Source: Lysinibacillus sp. JNUCC-52
Lineage (GTDB): Bacteria; Bacillota; Bacilli; Bacillales_A; Planococcaceae
Assembly (NCBI RefSeq): GCF_015999545.1
Contig: NZ_CP065546.1
Location: 4,310,001-4,374,000, forward strand
DNA length: 64,000 bases
Reading direction: 5' to 3'
The position numbers and the translations under genes are program-made. Positions 29,811 through 40,003 of the stretch are shown in pieces. How positions within the stretch are numbered: the first letter of the stretch is position 1; every line of letters starts with the position of its first letter. The notes under the pieces are model-generated. The model did not search any database. It was not told the origin of the DNA and saw only the letters and a program-made list of their open reading frames with translations.

Positions 29811-31196
29811 TTAAAATTGAAGATGCTTTTCGATATATGCTTTTACATCAGCGATTGGCATACGAACTTGTTCCATTGAATCACGGTGACGAACAGTTAC
29901 TTGACCGTCTTCTTTTGAATCGAAATCAAATGTAATACAGAATGGCGTACCGATTTCATCTTGACGTCGGTAGCGTTTACCGATTGATTGAGATTCATCA
30001 AAATCAACTGGGAACGATTTGCGTAGCTCTGACCATACGTCAGCAGCCTCATCCGATAACTTTTTAGAAAGTGGAAGTACTGCTGCTTTAAACGGTGCTA
30101 AAGCAGGATGGAAGCGTAATACTGTACGTTTGTCATCACCCTCTAGCTCTTCTTCATCATAAGCATCACATAAAAATGCTAATGTCACACGGTCAGCACC
30201 TAAAGATGGCTCGATACAATAAGGTACATAGCGTTCGTTTGTCACAGGATCAATATAAGTGAAGTCTTCACCTGAATGCTCCATATGTTGTTTTAAGTCG
30301 TAGTCTGTACGGTCAGCTACGCCCCAAAGCTCGCCCCAGCCGAATGGGAATTTAAATTCGATATCAGTTGTTGCGTTAGAGTAATGCGATAATTCGTCAT
30401 CCTCGTGGTCACGTAAACGCATTGAATCTTCTTTCATGCCCAAGTTCAGTAACCAGTTTTTACAGAATTCTTTCCAATATGCATGCCATTCAAGATCTTC
30501 ACCTGGTTTACAGAAAAATTCAAGTTCCATTTGTTCAAATTCACGTGTACGGAATGTGAAGTTCCCTGGAGTAATCTCATTTCGGAAAGATTTACCGATT
30601 TGCGCGATACCGAATGGTGTACGTTTACGCATAGAACGTTGAACGTTTTTGAAGTTTACGAAAATGCCTTGTGCCGTTTCAGGACGTAGGTAGATTTCGT
30701 TAGTAGAAGATTCTGTAACACCTTGGAATGTTTTAAACATTAAATTAAATTGACGGATATCAGTGAAATCTGCTTTCCCACAATCAGGACAAACAACATC
30801 ATATTTCACCATTGTTTCTTTCATTTGATCGAATGTCATACCGTCTACAATAATTTCATCACCTTTAGCTAGTGCAGCATCTTCGATGATTTTATCTGCA
30901 CGGTGACGTGCTTTACAAGCTTTACAGTCTACCATTGGGTCGTTGAAGTTGCCAACGTGACCAGATGCAACCCAAGCTTTTGGATTCATTAGAATAGCTG
31001 CATCGATACCAACATTATGTTCTGATTCTTGAACAAACTTTTGCCACCAAGCTTTTTTAACATTATTTTTTAATTCAACACCAAGTGGACCATAATCCCA
31101 AGTGTTTGCTAAGCCTCCATAAATTTCAGAACCTGGGAAGACAAAGCCTCGATGCTTTGCTAATGATACAATTGTTTCCATTGATTTGTTAGCCAT
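29811..31196 (-). CDS. glyQS: Glycyl-tRNA synthetase, single-chain (alpha2) type
   Basis: A 461-residue class II synthetase of the eukaryotic/archaeal dimer type that charges tRNA-Gly. Motif 2 is FRNEITP ([25 protein letters not shown]); motif 3 GADR near [15 protein letters not shown]; a CxxC pair (CKACKARH) is near residue 95. The frame is open up to 31283, but ATG at 31196 follows AAGGAGG and gives the usual [18 protein letters not shown]. It is oriented against ccpN, where B. subtilis has glyQ-glyS. Its expression is controlled by the T-box leader upstream. Confidence 0.95.
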   Translation of the reverse strand: MANKSMETIVSLAKHRGFVFPGSEIYGGLANTWDYGPLGVELKNNVKKAWWQKFVQESEHNVGIDAAILMNPKAWVASGHVGNFNDPMVDCKACKARHRADKIIEDAALAKGDEIIVDGMTFDQMKETMVKYDVVCPDCGKADFTDIRQFNLMFKTFQGVTESSTNEIYLRPETAQGIFVNFKNVQRSMRKRTPFGIAQIGKSFRNEITPGNFTFRTREFEQMELEFFCKPGEDLEWHAYWKEFCKNWLLNLGMKEDSMRLRDHEDDELSHYSNATTDIEFKFPFGWGELWGVADRTDYDLKQHMEHSGEDFTYIDPVTNERYVPYCIEPSLGADRVTLAFLCDAYDEEELEGDDKRTVLRFHPALAPFKAAVLPLSKKLSDEAADVWSELRKSFPVDFDESQSIGKRYRRQDEIGTPFCITFDFDSKEDGQVTVRHRDSMEQVRMPIADVKAYIEKHLQF

Positions 31197-31314
31197 TATA
31201 ATAGCCTCCTTCTTAATTTTCCTTGCAAAAGAGTGAAAAAGTGTTACATGACGAATTAAATGAATGACCAGTGTCATTGTCAAAACTAATTCGCTTCATA
31301 CGAATATTGCATGA

Positions 31315-31340
31315 TTTAATTTAGCACGAGCTAAATTAAA
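31315..31340 (-). promoter_or_regulatory. Second hairpin after the T-box terminator
   Basis: TTTAATTTAGC and GCTAAATTAAA form a perfect 11-bp stem with loop ACGA. It overlaps the T run of the T-box terminator on the minus strand. It could be a backup pause or an RNA-stability hairpin in the glyQS message. Confidence 0.5.
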
Positions 31341-31559
31341 AATAGCACCCGTCTCCGGGCACAAATAATGCCCAGGGACGAGTGCTAATACCCGCGGTTC
31401 CACCCTGATTGTTTTAAACGACCTGTTTAAAACCTCTTTTCAAAAAGTTAGCTCAAGGAGTGCCTTTTCTCTGCTACATTGTAGACTTTCACCATCTTCT
31501 ACTCGCTAAAAATTGAACAGATACTTTTTTCCTATCATCGCCTGTATAACGCAAGATTG
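31333..31559 (-). promoter_or_regulatory. T-box riboswitch (tRNA-Gly) of glyQS
   Basis: The T-box sequence AATCAGGGTGGAACCGCGGG reads on minus at 31391-31410. It is followed by a strong terminator (TAGCAC-rich arms 31343-31387 and a T run). Stem I is upstream, with the AAGATGGTG distal-loop segment near 31487-31495. A GGC triplet followed by A (31462-31464, minus) is the likely glycine specifier. Uncharged tRNA-Gly pairs with the specifier and the T-box bulge and favours the antiterminator. Confidence 0.9.
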
Positions 31560-31565
31560 CTCGAA

Positions 31566-31594
31566 AATACATTTAGAGCAAGCGTATGTGTCAA
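31566..31594 (-). promoter_or_regulatory. Sigma-A promoter of the glyQS T-box leader
   Basis: On minus, TTGACA (31594-31589), a 17-bp spacer, then TGTATT (31571-31566). It places the RNA start just before Stem I. Confidence 0.8.
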
Positions 31595-31684
31595 TATTGT
31601 AGCATGTAGTTCTTTTCTTCGCAATAACCATTAATATAGTATATAATAATTGAGCATAAGTATAACACTATTAGATTTGAGGCG

Positions 31685-32317
31685 GTGAGTCCAATCGAAC
31701 TCAACAAACGTCAGGAAGACATTTTACAAATTGTGAAAGAGAACGGCCCGATAACAGGGGAGCATATTGCAGAACGTCTCAATCTGACAAGAGCAACTTT
31801 AAGACCAGACTTAGCAATTTTGACGATGGCTGGCTTTTTAGATGCTAGACCACGAGTTGGTTATTTCTATTCTGGAAAAAAAACATCCGTAACACTAATG
31901 GATAGCATTAACAATTTAAAAGTAAAAGATTTTCACTCGGGACCTGTTGTTGTACCTGAAACGATGACGGTATATGATGCCATTTGTTTCATGTTTTCAG
32001 AGGATGTTGGAACCCTTTTTGTCGTTGATAAGAACGAATTTTTAACAGGGGTTCTCTCTCGTAAAGATTTACTGCGTACAAGTATTGGCACGCAGGATTT
32101 AAATAAAATTCCTGTACATATTATTATGACACGAATGCCAAATATCTCGTACTGTGAAAGATCAGATTCGTTAGTTGTTGCAGCAAATAAGTTAATAGAA
32201 CGAGAAGTAGATTCGTTACCAGTAATCGAACCTCAAGAGGGCGGATTGACGATAGTCGGCCGTTTAACTAAAACGACCATTACACGTGCATTCCTATCTC
32301 TTGCGCAAAATGTCTAA
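31685..32317 (+). CDS. ccpN: Control catabolite protein of gluconeogenesis CcpN
   Basis: A 210-residue repressor. The N-terminal winged helix (ELNKRQEDILQIVKENGPITGEHIAERLNLTRATLRPDLAIL) is followed by two CBS domains (about 75-205) that likely sense nucleotides. In B. subtilis CcpN represses gapB and pckA during glycolytic growth. Start GTG 31685 with GAGGCG very close; the site is tight but gives MSPIELNKRQ, which matches orthologues. It lies 18 bp before the PPDK regulator gene. Confidence 0.93.
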   Translation: MSPIELNKRQEDILQIVKENGPITGEHIAERLNLTRATLRPDLAILTMAGFLDARPRVGYFYSGKKTSVTLMDSINNLKVKDFHSGPVVVPETMTVYDAICFMFSEDVGTLFVVDKNEFLTGVLSRKDLLRTSIGTQDLNKIPVHIIMTRMPNISYCERSDSLVVAANKLIEREVDSLPVIEPQEGGLTIVGRLTKTTITRAFLSLAQNV

Positions 32318-32335
32318 CAGTTGAAGGGGAACAGC

Positions 32336-33148
32336 ATGAAGAGATTACGCGTTTTTGTTGTATCTGATTCCGTCGGCGAAACTGGTGATCAAGTAGCTAA
32401 GGCAGTTATTAGCCAGTTCCGTCCAGGCTTAGAAAATACGATTATTCGGCGCTTTCCGCATATTCAAACAGAAGAGCTTGTTCGAAAAATAGTCTGCCTC
32501 GCTGCGAAACAGAAGGCATTTGTAGTTTATACACTTGTTCGACAAGACATGCGTGCATTATTGCATGACCTTTGCGAAAAAGAAAAAGTTCATGCTGTAG
32601 ATATATTAGGGCCAGCGTTGAAATCGATGGCAACCTTTATGGAAGAAATGCCATTAGAAACTCCAGGCATTGTGCATCAACTCGATGATGACTACTTTAA
32701 AAAAATTGAGGCAATTGAATTTGCAGTGAAATATGACGATGGCAGAGATCCACGAGGCTTATTGCAGGCTGACATTGTACTTGTTGGCGTTTCACGTACT
32801 TCTAAAACGCCGCTTTCACAGTATTTAGCACATAAACGTTATAAAGTGGCAAACGTACCATTGGTCCCGGAGGTTGCGCCACCAGAAGAATTATTAAATA
32901 TTGATGCGAGAAAATGTTTTGGCTTAGTTATTTCTCCTGATAAATTAAACTCAATCAGAAAAGAAAGATTAATGACGTTAGGTTTAAGTGACGATGCCAT
33001 CTATGCGCAACATGCACGAATTTTAGAGGAAATACAACATTTTGAAAAAGTTGTCGATAAAATAGGCTGTAAAGTGATTGATGTAACAAACAAAGCTGTT
33101 GAGGAAACTGCAAACGTTATTATTGAATATCTTGCAAGCTATAAATAA
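32336..33148 (+). CDS. Pyruvate, phosphate dikinase regulatory protein (kinase/phosphorylase, YqfL)
   Basis: A 270-residue bifunctional serine/threonine kinase and pyrophosphorylase family (DUF299). It uses ADP to phosphorylate, and Pi to dephosphorylate, the dikinase. The nucleotide-binding loop is GVSRTSKTPLSQYLA (about 152-166). The frame opens with TTG at 32321, but ATG 32336 has AAGGGGA at good distance and starts MKRLRVFVVSDSVGETGDQVA, the usual N-terminus. In B. subtilis YqfL aids CcpN function. The target dikinase gene is not in the window. Confidence 0.92.
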   Translation: MKRLRVFVVSDSVGETGDQVAKAVISQFRPGLENTIIRRFPHIQTEELVRKIVCLAAKQKAFVVYTLVRQDMRALLHDLCEKEKVHAVDILGPALKSMATFMEEMPLETPGIVHQLDDDYFKKIEAIEFAVKYDDGRDPRGLLQADIVLVGVSRTSKTPLSQYLAHKRYKVANVPLVPEVAPPEELLNIDARKCFGLVISPDKLNSIRKERLMTLGLSDDAIYAQHARILEEIQHFEKVVDKIGCKVIDVTNKAVEETANVIIEYLASYK

Positions 33149-33165
33149 GAAACCAAAATTTAGTA

Positions 33166-33198
33166 AACCACCTCGGGTTAGTAGAGGCGGTTTTTTTG
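33166..33198 (+). terminator. Terminator after yqfL
   Basis: AACC-CCTC pairs with GAGG-GGTT around a 9-nt loop (one A-C mismatch), followed by TTTTTTT. Confidence 0.85.
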
Positions 33199-33369
33199 AG
33201 TCGGTTTTTAAAATTGTATAGATAAATACTAAAATTTGTTTTATAATAATAAAATTGTGGTAAAAATATTTAAAATGAGAAAAATCCTATTTTTTTGTCG
33301 AGAAATAAAGGATTTTTAAAACGGATATCGAATTGTGTTCTAGAACGTAAATTAAAGATGGTGATGAAT

Positions 33370-35190
33370 TTGGCAGGGAAAATACCAGAAGAAGTGATTG
33401 AGCAGATTCGTACACAATCAGATATTGTGGATGTCATAAGCGAATACATGCAGCTGACAAAGCGTGGGCGCAATTGGTTTGGACTCTGTCCTTTTCATGG
33501 AGAACAAACGCCATCTTTTTCTGTGTCAACAGACAAACAGATTTTTCACTGCTTTGGTTGCGGTGCAGGTGGTAATGCTATTACTTTCGTCATGGATATC
33601 GAAGGGATTTCTTTCCCAGATGCTGTTGTAAAACTTGGTGAACGTGTTGGTATGCATTTAGATGTAGGACCAAGTTTACCAGAGGCGACGACAAAGATAT
33701 CTAAAGCGGAAGAAAGGATGAAAGAAGCACATGCCTTTGCGGCAGATTTTTTCCATCATTTACTGTTAAACACAGAAGATGGTGAAGAGCCTTTAAATTA
33801 TTTGCTAGAAAGAGGATTTACAAGGGAACTTATCGAATCTAATAGCATTGGATGGTCTCTCCCAAGCTTTGATGCATTAACGATATTGCTTGAAAGAAAA
33901 GGTTATAACTTACAAGAAATCGCAGATAGTGGTCTAGTTATCAAACGTGAAGGGGAAGAACGCTATTTTGATCGTTTTCGAGGACGTATTATGTTCCCGA
34001 TTCGTGATGAGAACGGTAAGATTATTGCCTTCTCAGGACGAATTCTGTCATCGACAGGTGAAGAGGCAAAATATTTAAATAGTCCAGAATCACCAATTTT
34101 TCAAAAGAGTGAAGTGCTATATAACCTAGACAAGGCACGAACCTCTATTAGAAAAAATCGTCAAGTAGTGTTGATGGAAGGTTTTATGGATGTTTTGGCT
34201 GCAACTTCTGTGGGCGTAACAAATGCCGTTGCAACAATGGGAACCTCGCTTACGAATCAGCATATCACAAAGCTAAAACGCTTAGTAGAGCAAGTTACGA
34301 TTTGTTATGACGGTGATAATGCTGGATTTGATGCGGCGAAAAGAGCGGCGCAGTTACTCCAAACGGAACGTATGAAAGTTAATATTGCGGTGATACCAGA
34401 TAAACTCGATCCTGATGAGTATATTCAAAGTCTAGGTGGACAGGCTTTTAAGGAACAGATTTTGGAAAACCCACATACGTATATTGCTTTTATGATGATG
34501 CATGCTAGACGAAATAAGAATTTTCAATTTGAAAATGATACGCTTCAATATATTCAAGAAGTACTCGAACAATTAGTGGGTAGTTCCTCACCAATTGAGC
34601 GAGATTTGTATATCCGACAGCTATCAAATGAAACGACGATTTCGGAAGAAGCTATTTATGCCCAATTCCGAAAACTAGAGGCAAATCAAGTACGCTCTGC
34701 GAAAGTGGAAATGCCAACGCATACACCTTCGATGCCAGTCACGCAGCAACAAAAGCCTATGGACGCAGCAGAACGTGCCGAACGTTTATTACTGGCTCAT
34801 ATGCTTCATAATATAGATGTAGTGGACAGGGTATTACGTAGTGAGCAAACAGAGCCTTTTGTAAGAGATGCATATATGGCTGTTTTTGTTCGATTGGTAG
34901 GATTTTATGAGGAATATGGTCATCCAGATTATCAGCGCTTTGTAGAAATCTTAGATGACGCTGAATTACGCAAAATTGTTATGGAAGCTGCTTTAGTAGA
35001 ACGTGATCCTGACCAGGCTGAATCAGAAATCGCAGATTCTATCCGACAGCTTCAAAAATATAGAATTGAGCAAGAAATTCATCAAAAGATGCATGAGTCA
35101 AAGGAAGCGGAGAAGATGCACGAGTATGCGCGTGCTCTAGAAATCGCCCAACAGATTATTCATTTAAGAAAATCGTTATCGGCGATTTAA
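33370..35190 (+). CDS. dnaG: DNA primase
   Basis: A 606-residue primase. The N-terminal CHC2 zinc domain has [18 protein letters not shown] and HCFGCGAGG. The TOPRIM core has EGFMDVLAA and the acidic [13 protein letters not shown]. The C-terminal domain (about 460-606) binds DnaB. The frame is open to 33295, but no good site exists there; TTG at 33370 ([13 protein letters not shown]) has GATGGTGAT at 4-5 nt and fits orthologue length; ATG 33364 is possible. dnaG and sigA form the macromolecular synthesis operon; yqxD, found before dnaG in B. subtilis, is absent. Confidence 0.93.
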   Translation: MAGKIPEEVIEQIRTQSDIVDVISEYMQLTKRGRNWFGLCPFHGEQTPSFSVSTDKQIFHCFGCGAGGNAITFVMDIEGISFPDAVVKLGERVGMHLDVGPSLPEATTKISKAEERMKEAHAFAADFFHHLLLNTEDGEEPLNYLLERGFTRELIESNSIGWSLPSFDALTILLERKGYNLQEIADSGLVIKREGEERYFDRFRGRIMFPIRDENGKIIAFSGRILSSTGEEAKYLNSPESPIFQKSEVLYNLDKARTSIRKNRQVVLMEGFMDVLAATSVGVTNAVATMGTSLTNQHITKLKRLVEQVTICYDGDNAGFDAAKRAAQLLQTERMKVNIAVIPDKLDPDEYIQSLGGQAFKEQILENPHTYIAFMMMHARRNKNFQFENDTLQYIQEVLEQLVGSSSPIERDLYIRQLSNETTISEEAIYAQFRKLEANQVRSAKVEMPTHTPSMPVTQQQKPMDAAERAERLLLAHMLHNIDVVDRVLRSEQTEPFVRDAYMAVFVRLVGFYEEYGHPDYQRFVEILDDAELRKIVMEAALVERDPDQAESEIADSIRQLQKYRIEQEIHQKMHESKEAEKMHEYARALEIAQQIIHLRKSLSAI

Positions 35191-35222
35191 CCCGATTCGG
35201 TTGTTTAGAAGGAGGAAGGTTT

Positions 35223-36350
35223 ATGGCGGACAAGTCTGAACGTTCAAAAGAGGTAGAAGTAGAAATTACATTAGATGAAGCAAAAAAATTACTACAAGAA
35301 AAGGCGAAAACAGAAGGTGAAATTTCGATGAAAGAAATTTCAGAGAAATTATTGCCATATGAATTGGAGAATGAAGAAGTTTTCCATTTCGCTGAAGATC
35401 TTGAAAAAAATAAAGACATTCAAATTATTGGTAAAGAAGAATTTGAAGAAGAAAGCTTAATGAAAGAAGAAGCTAACGAAGAAACGTTCGATTTAAATGA
35501 TTTGAGCGTACCACCAGGCGTAAAAATTAATGATCCTGTACGTATGTATTTAAAAGAGATTGGCCGAGTTGATTTACTTTCTGCAGAGCAGGAAATTGCT
35601 TTAGCAGAGCGTATTGAGCAAGGTGACGAAGAAGCGCGTAAACGTTTAGCTGAGGCAAATTTACGTCTTGTTGTATCGATTGCAAAACGTTATGTTGGTC
35701 GTGGGATGCTATTCCTTGATTTAATTCAAGAGGGGAATATGGGGCTTATTAAGGCAGTTGAGAAGTTCGACTACCGTAAAGGCTTTAAATTCTCAACATA
35801 TGCAACTTGGTGGATTCGTCAAGCAATCACACGTGCAATTGCCGACCAAGCACGTACAATTCGTATTCCTGTACACATGGTAGAAACGATTAACAAACTA
35901 ATCCGTGTACAACGTCAATTGTTACAAGACTTAGGTCGTGAGCCATCTCCAGAAGAGATTGGTGAGGAAATGGATTTAACACCTGAAAAAGTACGTGAAA
36001 TTTTAAAAATTGCGCAAGAACCTGTATCTCTTGAAACACCAATCGGAGAAGAAGACGATTCACACTTAGGGGACTTCATTGAGGACTCTGAGGCACAGTC
36101 TCCTTCTGACCATGCAGCATATGAATTGTTAAAAGAGCAACTAGAAGATGTTTTAGATACATTAACAGACCGTGAAGAAAACGTACTTCGATTACGTTTT
36201 GGTTTAGATGATGGACGTACACGTACATTAGAAGAGGTAGGTAAAGTATTTGGTGTAACACGTGAACGTATTCGCCAAATTGAGGCAAAAGCACTGCGTA
36301 AGTTACGCCACCCTTCTCGTAGCAAACGCTTAAAAGATTTCTTAGAATAA
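35223..36350 (+). CDS. sigA: RNA polymerase primary sigma factor SigA (RpoD)
   Basis: A 375-residue housekeeping sigma factor. Region 1.1 is acidic (about 1-90). Region 2 has [37 protein letters not shown] (core binding, -10). Region 3 and region 4 ([31 protein letters not shown], -35) follow. ATG 35223 after AGAAGGAGGAAG. 32 bp after dnaG. A strong terminator follows. Confidence 0.98.
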   Translation: MADKSERSKEVEVEITLDEAKKLLQEKAKTEGEISMKEISEKLLPYELENEEVFHFAEDLEKNKDIQIIGKEEFEEESLMKEEANEETFDLNDLSVPPGVKINDPVRMYLKEIGRVDLLSAEQEIALAERIEQGDEEARKRLAEANLRLVVSIAKRYVGRGMLFLDLIQEGNMGLIKAVEKFDYRKGFKFSTYATWWIRQAITRAIADQARTIRIPVHMVETINKLIRVQRQLLQDLGREPSPEEIGEEMDLTPEKVREILKIAQEPVSLETPIGEEDDSHLGDFIEDSEAQSPSDHAAYELLKEQLEDVLDTLTDREENVLRLRFGLDDGRTRTLEEVGKVFGVTRERIRQIEAKALRKLRHPSRSKRLKDFLE

Positions 36351-36379
36351 TAAACCAATACATTCCATTTATAATAAAT

Positions 36380-36424
36380 GCAAACCCCGCCATCCTTTTT
36401 AGTGGCGGGGTTTGCCTTGTTTTG
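36380..36424 (+). terminator. Terminator after sigA
   Basis: GCAAACCCCGCCA and TGGCGGGGTTTGC form a perfect 13-bp stem with a 10-nt loop, followed by CTTGTTTT. Confidence 0.88.
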
Positions 36425-36605
36425 GACATTGTGACGAGCTGAAGAAACCGTAAGAAACTTTAAATAATTGCTAAAGTAATGTAAAAATATATAATTTGAA
36501 CGGTTCTGTAGTCTCGTTTTTGCGACTTTTTACAGATGCTCTTTCACGAATTGTGAGATAAAATTGTATTACAACCATTATTAAGCAATGTTTGGAGAAT
36601 ATACG

Positions 36606-37169
36606 ATGACAAATCCACGGAAAAAAATTATTTTAAATGAGATATTGTTTTGGAAGCAAAATAAGCTATTGCCAGAGCACTACTGTGACTTTTTAGCGAC
36701 TCTTTATGCAGAAGGAAATGATATAGAGGAGTTAGAGTCAGCAACTCATAAACAGGCTGTATTGCCTTTAGAAAAAAGAAAAATGATGTTCTTCATTGTG
36801 GGATTATGCTTGGGTATGATGGTGCTCTTGTATTTTTATTTTACAGTAACTACTTTATTGCTTTTTTTAACGGGCATTGTAGCGATCGCTGCAGTTACAT
36901 TATTCATATTCGCTTTCCGTTTTGCGAGCAAAAATAACTTATTAGCACCTGCACTGCATATTATCGCTGCTATTTTGTTATTTAGTTTATCGATTCGCAT
37001 GTATACTACATATTTTAGTGGAAATAATTTCGCGTTATTCGCTTTTATCGCGGCAAATTGTGCCGTGTGGTTATTTTCAGGGTTAAAAATGAAATTGCTT
37101 TATTTCACAGTCTCTGGCGTTCTCGGCCTAGTGGCACTAATTGGCTATTACTTGTATAATTTTATGTAA
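36606..37169 (+). CDS. Integral membrane protein of unknown function
   Basis: A 187-residue protein. About 60 N-terminal residues are cytoplasmic (MTNPRKKIILNEILFWKQNKLLPEHYCDFLATLYAEG, similar in style to the N-terminus of DUF2157 proteins), followed by five or six membrane helices to the C-terminus. An ATG also lies at 36588, but GGAG (36593-36596) fits only ATG 36606. It is an independent gene between two terminators. The family is not surely recognised. Confidence 0.8.
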   Translation: MTNPRKKIILNEILFWKQNKLLPEHYCDFLATLYAEGNDIEELESATHKQAVLPLEKRKMMFFIVGLCLGMMVLLYFYFTVTTLLLFLTGIVAIAAVTLFIFAFRFASKNNLLAPALHIIAAILLFSLSIRMYTTYFSGNNFALFAFIAANCAVWLFSGLKMKLLYFTVSGVLGLVALIGYYLYNFM

Positions 37170-37172
37170 TTT

Positions 37173-37225
37173 AAATACCCTTCTATGACCTATTCTGTGT
37201 GCATAGAAGGGTATTTGTTTTTTTA
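37173..37225 (+). terminator. Terminator after the membrane protein gene
   Basis: AAATACCCTTCTATG and CATAGAAGGGTATTT form a perfect 15-bp stem with a 13-nt loop, followed by GTTTTTTTT. Confidence 0.92.
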
Positions 37226-37666
37226 ATATAGCAGTATGACTTTATTGAAAAAGTAATTTTGTGAGAAGTTTAATAAAAAAATAGCGATTAATATTATACC
37301 GAAATAATAGTATGGCCTATTTATGCAAATGTCATTATAAATAGACAGCTTAATACAGCACAAAGGTTTAACTAGAAAGTCCTAATTTTATTTTCAGTGT
37401 TAGACGTATATGAATGCATTTCAAGTGGCAAAATATTTGCGAGCAGAAAACGAATGTTAGTGTGGAAAGAGTTCTCCATAAGCCCAATTATTGGTTTTAA
37501 CAAGACATATTTTATCCAATTGATACAGAAATGTCGAAAATGTTACAAACAAAGGAAAACTTAGCGAATGGGGCTTTTCGTTTCATGTGTAATGCAGTAC
37601 AATATTAGATGTTGACTGATTCTATATTATAATAGAAGTAGATTTATTAATGAGGAGGGGAAACAT
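37226..37666. other. AT-rich gap upstream of cccA
   Basis: No gene was recognised on either strand. A TATAAT at 37628-37633 lies about 34 bp before the cccA start and may be its -10, but no good -35 is at 17 bp. Confidence 0.5.
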
Positions 37667-38017
37667 ATGAAAAACAATCCAGTCGTTCCTTACATCTTGA
37701 TTCTGGCATTTGGTATAGGTCTTATTTTCTTCATGTCTTTACAAGGCGCAGATAACAAGAAAGAAATTGCTGCTGAACATGAGGGTGGTGGCGAAACTAC
37801 AGAAGCTAATGATGATGGTTCTGCATTAGTACAAACTTGTATCGGTTGTCACGGTGGTGACTTAACTGGTAGTGTTGGTCCAAACCTACATGGTTTAGAT
37901 GAAGCTCATATCGTGGACGTGTTAACTAACGGTATTCCAGGAACTCCAATGACACCAGGAATGAAAAACGAAGCAGAAGCGAAAGCAATCGCTGAGTACA
38001 TCTCTACTCTAGAATAG
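37667..38017 (+). CDS. cccA: Membrane-anchored cytochrome c-550
   Basis: A 116-residue monoheme cytochrome c. One N-terminal membrane helix (about 8-24) is followed by a charged, flexible linker (Glu/Gly rich, to about 55) and a heme domain with the CIGCH heme-binding motif and the axial methionine region MTPGMKNEAEAKAIAEYI. It carries electrons on the outer face of the membrane to caa3-type oxidase. ATG follows GAGGAGGGG. It lies after sigA as in B. subtilis. Confidence 0.94.
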   Translation: MKNNPVVPYILILAFGIGLIFFMSLQGADNKKEIAAEHEGGGETTEANDDGSALVQTCIGCHGGDLTGSVGPNLHGLDEAHIVDVLTNGIPGTPMTPGMKNEAEAKAIAEYISTLE

Positions 38018-38029
38018 TTTAAAAAAGTG

Positions 38030-38072
38030 GCTGTACTAAAAGTGTATTTACGCTTTAAGTACAGCTTTTATT
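38030..38072 (+). terminator. Terminator after cccA
   Basis: GCTGTACT pairs with AGTACAGC, with inner AAAGTG/CGCTTT pairing, followed by TTTTATT. Confidence 0.75.
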
Positions 38073-38076
38073 ATGA

Positions 38077-38120
38077 AAATGGAGTTGCTCAAAATATGAG
38101 ACAACTCCATTTGTTTTTTT
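38077..38120 (+). terminator. Second terminator before trmK
   Basis: AAATGGAGTTG and CAACTCCATTT form an 11-bp stem around a loop with an inner CTC/GAG pair, followed by GTTTTTTT. The trmK unit begins after it. Confidence 0.88.
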
Positions 38121-38172
38121 GTCCAACATCATACATACTAGAATGGACTCTATATAAGGTAGGCGGTAAAAA

Positions 38173-38865
38173 ATGAACGCACAAAAATTATCAAAAAGAT
38201 TAGAAACAGTGGCAAAATTTGTTCCAACAGGTGCGGTTGTGGCGGATATTGGCAGTGATCATGCTTATTTACCTTGCTATTTAATTCATAAGGGAATTGC
38301 TACAGGTGCTGTAGCAGGCGAAGTTGTGAAAGGGCCCTATGATTCAGCGGTTGGACAAGTGAAAAAAGAGGGATTAACGGAAAAAATTACGGTTAGACTG
38401 GCAGATGGTTTAGCTGCTGTAGAAGAATCAGACCATGTAGATACAGTAACAATAGCTGGTATGGGTGGACCTCTAATTGTGTCGATTTTAGAGAAACATC
38501 CACAAAGTTTACAAGGTGTCACTCGTCTTATTTTGCAACCAAATATTCATGCAAAAGTTATTCGAGAATGGGCTTTAAAAAATAATTGGGCGATTCTGGA
38601 CGAAGATATTTTAGAGGAAGACGAAAAGATCTATGAGATTCTTGTCTTACAACGAGGACCCATGGAGCTAACAGAAGCAGATATTTTATTTGGACCTAAA
38701 CTAGTACTTCGAAAATCACCAGCATTTAAGAAAAAATGGAATAGAGAAAAAGAAAATTGGCAACGTGTTTTACATTCTATTGAAGGGGCCGAGCCAACAC
38801 TAGAAATTAAGGAAAAACGTGCAGAATTAAAAGCGCTACTTCATTTAGTGGAAGGAGTTTTATAG
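38173..38865 (+). CDS. trmK: tRNA (adenine(22)-N1)-methyltransferase TrmK
   Basis: A 230-residue SAM-dependent enzyme that makes m1A22 in tRNA. Motif I is VADIGSDHAYLP; the catalytic loop region is IAGMGGPLI; a coiled C-terminal domain (about 165-230) binds tRNA. ATG follows GTAGGCGG. The Nif3-family gene follows by 1 bp, as in yqfN-yqfO of B. subtilis. Confidence 0.95.
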   Translation: MNAQKLSKRLETVAKFVPTGAVVADIGSDHAYLPCYLIHKGIATGAVAGEVVKGPYDSAVGQVKKEGLTEKITVRLADGLAAVEESDHVDTVTIAGMGGPLIVSILEKHPQSLQGVTRLILQPNIHAKVIREWALKNNWAILDEDILEEDEKIYEILVLQRGPMELTEADILFGPKLVLRKSPAFKKKWNREKENWQRVLHSIEGAEPTLEIKEKRAELKALLHLVEGVL

Positions 38866-38866
38866 C

Positions 38867-39988
38867 ATGAAATCTGTTAACGGTCAGGAAATTATACAGT
38901 TATTTGAATCATGGTCGCCAAAAAAACTTGCCTGTATGGAAAATGATCCAATTGGACTTGCAATTGGCACGTTAAATAAAACAGTAAGTAAGGTTTTAGT
39001 CACATTGGATGTCAATGAAGCAGTAGCGGACGAAGCTATCGCTCAAGGATGTGAACTGATTATCGCACATCATCCGCCAATTTTTAGACGCCTAGCCAAT
39101 ATTCGTACTGACAATCCTGCAGGACAATTATACGAAAAGCTTATTAAACATGATATTGCTGTATATGCTGCACATACAAACTTAGATGTAGCGGAAGGTG
39201 GCGTTAATGATTTATTGGCTGATGCATTGATGCTGGAAAATCGTTCCATTTTAGAAGAAACGTATGCGGAGGATGTTCTAAAGCTAGCTGTATTCGTACC
39301 AACTGCAAATGCGGATACATTACGTGAGGCATTAGCGAAGGCAGGTGCTGGTCGTATAGGGGCATATGAAGCATGTAGCTATACAACAACTGGAGAAGGA
39401 CGATTCCGAGCATTAGAAGGGGCTAATCCATATGTTGGTTCTGTTGGTGAATTACATGTGGAGGAAGAAGTCAAAGTGGAAGTTGTATTCCCAACGCCTA
39501 TTAAAAATCGTGTGTTAAAAGCGATGTTAAATGCCCATCCATATGAGGAGCCAGCGTATGATGTAATTCGATTAGATCAGCAAACGAACATTATGGGATT
39601 AGGCCGTGTTGGCTATTTACCTGAAGAAATGACGTTAAAAGACTTTGCAGAGTTTGTAAAGAAACAACTAGATGTACCAGCTGTTCGTGTTGTCGGCGAT
39701 TTGCAATCAAAAGTAAAAAAGATTGCCCTTGTTGGCGGAGACGGAAATAAGTATATTTATACGGCGAAGCATGCTGGAGCAGATGTGTTTTTAACAGGTG
39801 ATATGTATTTCCATACTGCACAAGATGCACAAGCAATTGGTTTACAAATTGTAGACCCAGGTCATCATGTAGAAAAAGTAATGATTGCAGGGGTTGCGAA
39901 AAAAATGGCGACGATGTGTGAAGCAAAAAAATATACAGTAGAATTTGTTCAATCTACTATTCATACAGAACCATTTTTATTTGTTTAA
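38867..39988 (+). CDS. Nif3-like dinuclear metal centre protein (YqfO)
   Basis: A 373-residue protein of the NIF3 family (also annotated GTP cyclohydrolase 1 type 2 homologue). The metal-binding residues lie in IIAHHPPIF and in the C-terminal GHHVEKVMI. The two NIF3 halves are interrupted by a CutA/PII-like insert (about 130-235), the typical form of Gram-positives. Length equals that of B. subtilis YqfO. The function is not known. In B. subtilis ispH follows; here a ~18-kb segment separates them. Confidence 0.93.
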   Translation: MKSVNGQEIIQLFESWSPKKLACMENDPIGLAIGTLNKTVSKVLVTLDVNEAVADEAIAQGCELIIAHHPPIFRRLANIRTDNPAGQLYEKLIKHDIAVYAAHTNLDVAEGGVNDLLADALMLENRSILEETYAEDVLKLAVFVPTANADTLREALAKAGAGRIGAYEACSYTTTGEGRFRALEGANPYVGSVGELHVEEEVKVEVVFPTPIKNRVLKAMLNAHPYEEPAYDVIRLDQQTNIMGLGRVGYLPEEMTLKDFAEFVKKQLDVPAVRVVGDLQSKVKKIALVGGDGNKYIYTAKHAGADVFLTGDMYFHTAQDAQAIGLQIVDPGHHVEKVMIAGVAKKMATMCEAKKYTVEFVQSTIHTEPFLFV

Positions 39989-40003
39989 GAGAGGGGAATG
40001 GGA

